Source: Deltaproteobacteria bacterium
GTDB lineage: Bacteria > Desulfobacterota > DSM-4660 > Desulfatiglandales > HGW-15
Assembly (NCBI GenBank): GCA_030671095.1
Contig: DAOVAK010000123.1
Span: forward strand, 1-7,332
Direction: 5' to 3'
Length of the DNA stretch: 7,332 bases
Below the pieces are notes generated by a model. It was not told the DNA's origin. It searched no databases and saw nothing but the letters and a program-made list of their open reading frames with translations. Shown here piece after piece: positions 5,504-7,332 of this stretch; the stretch's first letter is position 1; each line of letters begins with the position of its first letter. The translations under genes and the position numbers were made by a program.

Positions 5504-7332
5504 ATGGCAGAGGAAAAAGCAGGAAGGTTTCCAGATCCGCACGAGTTCCAAGTTCCACCTGAACTTGAAGGCTGGGAAGAAATGTATCCATCACACTACT
5601 TATTCTCCAAGGAAAGAGAAGATTGGGAAAAAAGTCAATTCTGGTTCCAGGACAAAATTCACGCACCAGAGCCCATGCCCCCATTGGACCTGATCTTCCA
5701 GGAGGCGTGGCAGATCGCTCTCTCGCAATACACCACCAGGGTATTCTGCATCCCTCCTGCCCAAGGGATCGCACATAGGATGGTTGGGAGCTACATGTAT
5801 ATCTGTGCCCTTGCGCCACCACCAGAGGCGGTCATCGGCGAGAAGGCCCAACTCTTTGAGAAGAGGGTCTTCTATGTATTTGAGCACTATGATGAACTGT
5901 GGGACAAATGGCTGACCAAATTTAAGGCTTTAGGCCAAGAGATGGAAGCCGTGAAGGTTCCAAAGGAACTCCCCAAATTTGTTTCCGAAGAGGAGGTACT
6001 GCCCGCACCCACAGGCTGCTATGTGACCTATGACCTTATGGAGGCCTTTGATAAGCTGGTCAATCAAATGTTTAAGGGCTGGCAGTATCACTTCGAGTAT
6101 CTCAACCTAACCTATCTGGCCTATCTCATGTTCGCTGATGTGGCCAGGAAGCTATTTCCGGGCATCAGTGAAAGCGCCATTGGTAAGATGGTAGCCGGCG
6201 CCTATGTCTCAATGTTTCGCCCAGAGGAAGAGCTTTGTCGACTATCCAGATTGGCGCGTGACTCACGCGGTGTGGCGGATATTCTCAAAAAGGATGTCTC
6301 CGTGAAGGATAAGATAAAGGAATTGAACAAGATCCCCGATGGCAAAGGGTGGCTTGAGGAATATGATAAGGCCACAGACCCCTGGTTCTATGTATCTTGC
6401 GGAAGTGGCTGGTTTCATTATGAAGGAAGCTGGATCACGATGCCTGAGGTCCCTTATAGCTATATCAAGAGCTATATGGAACGTCTAGATAACGGAGAAA
6501 ACATCGAGCGCTCCCTGGATGAGATCGAGAAACAGAGGGATCAGATCGTTAAAGAATACGTGAACCTGATAAAGACGGACGAAGACAAGAAGTCTTTCAA
6601 CGACGCCTACAACACCATTCGAACCATTTACAGGTATGCGGAGGACCACCTCTTCTGGGTTGAGCACTGGTTTCACACCATATGGTTCCGAAAAATAAAG
6701 GAATTTGGAAGCCTCCTTGTCAATAATGGGATGCTCAATGAAGTGGACGACATATTCATGTTCCACCGCTATGAAATTCCTCAGCTCCTCAGCGAGCTGG
6801 CAATCGGTTGGGCGTTGGGCGTGGATGTGCCCACCAGAGGTCAGTACTATAAAACCACGGCTCAAAAGCGAAGAAAGATTCTTGAGGCCGCGAGAAAGTG
6901 GAATCCCATACCTGCCTTAGGTGTACCACCCGAAGAAGTGGCTGAGCCTTTCACCGTTATGCTGTGGGGTATCACAACGGATAAAGTGCAGGAATGGCTT
7001 AAAGGCGTCGATGCACCAGCGGCAGAGGACGTTTCAGAGCTTAAGGGCTTCGCCTCTTCAGCAGGCCTTGTGGAAGGGCCTGCACGGGTGCTAAGGCAAC
7101 CTAAAGATATCATGGTAATCCAACCAGGAGAAATACTGGTTTGTCCCACCACCAACCCTTCATGGGCTCCTGTGTTTGGGAAAATCAAGGCAGCAGTTAC
7201 CGATATCGGCGGGCTCACATGCCACGCGGCCATTGTATGCAGGGAGTATGGTGTCCCCTCAGTGACCGGTACGGGTGTTGCCACATCGGTCATCAAGACC
7301 GGCGATATTTTAAGGGTTGATGGTGACACGGG
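5504..7332 (+). CDS. Phenylphosphate synthase PpsA-like phosphohistidine subunit (PEP-utiliser family), 3' end cut by window
   Basis: The frame is open for 609 full codons and runs off the window. Residues from about 515 form a PEP-utiliser swivelling domain: [29 protein letters not shown], then [20 protein letters not shown] with the phospho-accepting His574, and VDGD near the edge. Residues 1 to about 510 show no ATP-grasp domain. They are rich in aromatics (18 Trp) and charged helical stretches, as expected for a substrate-binding region. This order matches the 70-kDa phenylphosphate synthase subunit of Thauera aromatica, whose catalytic His I recall near residue 569, and the substrate-plus-His part of rifampin phosphotransferase. 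Such a protein would pass phosphate from His to a hydroxyl substrate such as phenol, using a separate ATP-binding partner. Domain and family are firm; phenol as substrate is inference. A similar split enzyme acting on another alcohol or phenol is the main alternative. If like PpsA, only a short tail is missing. Confidence 0.85.
   Translation, partial: MAEEKAGRFPDPHEFQVPPELEGWEEMYPSHYLFSKEREDWEKSQFWFQDKIHAPEPMPPLDLIFQEAWQIALSQYTTRVFCIPPAQGIAHRMVGSYMYICALAPPPEAVIGEKAQLFEKRVFYVFEHYDELWDKWLTKFKALGQEMEAVKVPKELPKFVSEEEVLPAPTGCYVTYDLMEAFDKLVNQMFKGWQYHFEYLNLTYLAYLMFADVARKLFPGISESAIGKMVAGAYVSMFRPEEELCRLSRLARDSRGVADILKKDVSVKDKIKELNKIPDGKGWLEEYDKATDPWFYVSCGSGWFHYEGSWITMPEVPYSYIKSYMERLDNGENIERSLDEIEKQRDQIVKEYVNLIKTDEDKKSFNDAYNTIRTIYRYAEDHLFWVEHWFHTIWFRKIKEFGSLLVNNGMLNEVDDIFMFHRYEIPQLLSELAIGWALGVDVPTRGQYYKTTAQKRRKILEAARKWNPIPALGVPPEEVAEPFTVMLWGITTDKVQEWLKGVDAPAAEDVSELKGFASSAGLVEGPARVLRQPKDIMVIQPGEILVCPTTNPSWAPVFGKIKAAVTDIGGLTCHAAIVCREYGVPSVTGTGVATSVIKTGDILRVDGDT

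Noticed and set aside
6485..7329. Minus-strand open frames (6485-6865 and 6862-7329) opposite the PpsA-like gene
   Set aside because: The + strand frame has clear PEP-utiliser motifs; these are shadows without motifs or ribosome binding sites.

Overview
The window reads as a bacterial aromatic- or amino-acid-uptake locus followed by the start of a catabolic gene. Everything real is on the + strand. The substrate-binding protein has a Sec signal peptide without a lipobox, which fits a Gram-negative periplasmic protein. The last gene resembles the histidine-carrying subunit of phenylphosphate synthase, known from anaerobic phenol degraders. Together with moderate base composition and strong AGGAGG-type ribosome binding sites, this suggests an anaerobic, aromatic-degrading Gram-negative bacterium (Desulfobacterota/Syntrophorhabdus-like or betaproteobacterial). 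The taxonomic placement is inference only.

Layout. Bases 1-166 are an upstream leader with no supported gene. Bases 233-1567 encode a periplasmic type-1 binding protein. A 178-base gap follows, holding a 15-16 bp hairpin without a U-tract. Then come two ABC ATPases (livG-like 1746-2471, livF-like 2523-3242) and two permeases (livH-like 3265-4131, livM-like 4139-5116), with gaps of 51, 22 and 7 bases. Together they make a complete HAAT-family importer (branched-chain amino acid type). A 387-base AT-rich gap follows, holding a good sigma70-type promoter candidate, a long predicted leader and a perfect 12-base palindrome. From 5504 to the window edge runs an open, incomplete gene: about 510 residues of tryptophan/tyrosine-rich sequence, then a PEP-utiliser swivelling phosphohistidine domain with its catalytic His at residue 574.

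How the parts may work together. The importer would bring a small organic substrate, plausibly an aromatic acid or phenolic rather than leucine, into the cytoplasm. The last gene would then take part in ATP-dependent phosphorylation of a hydroxyl group. It has no ATP-grasp domain, so it needs a separate ATP-binding partner, expected downstream of the window. The most notable observations are this split-dikinase architecture beside a Liv-type importer, an asymmetric ATPase pair in which one of the two composite ATP sites looks degenerate, and the in-operon hairpin.
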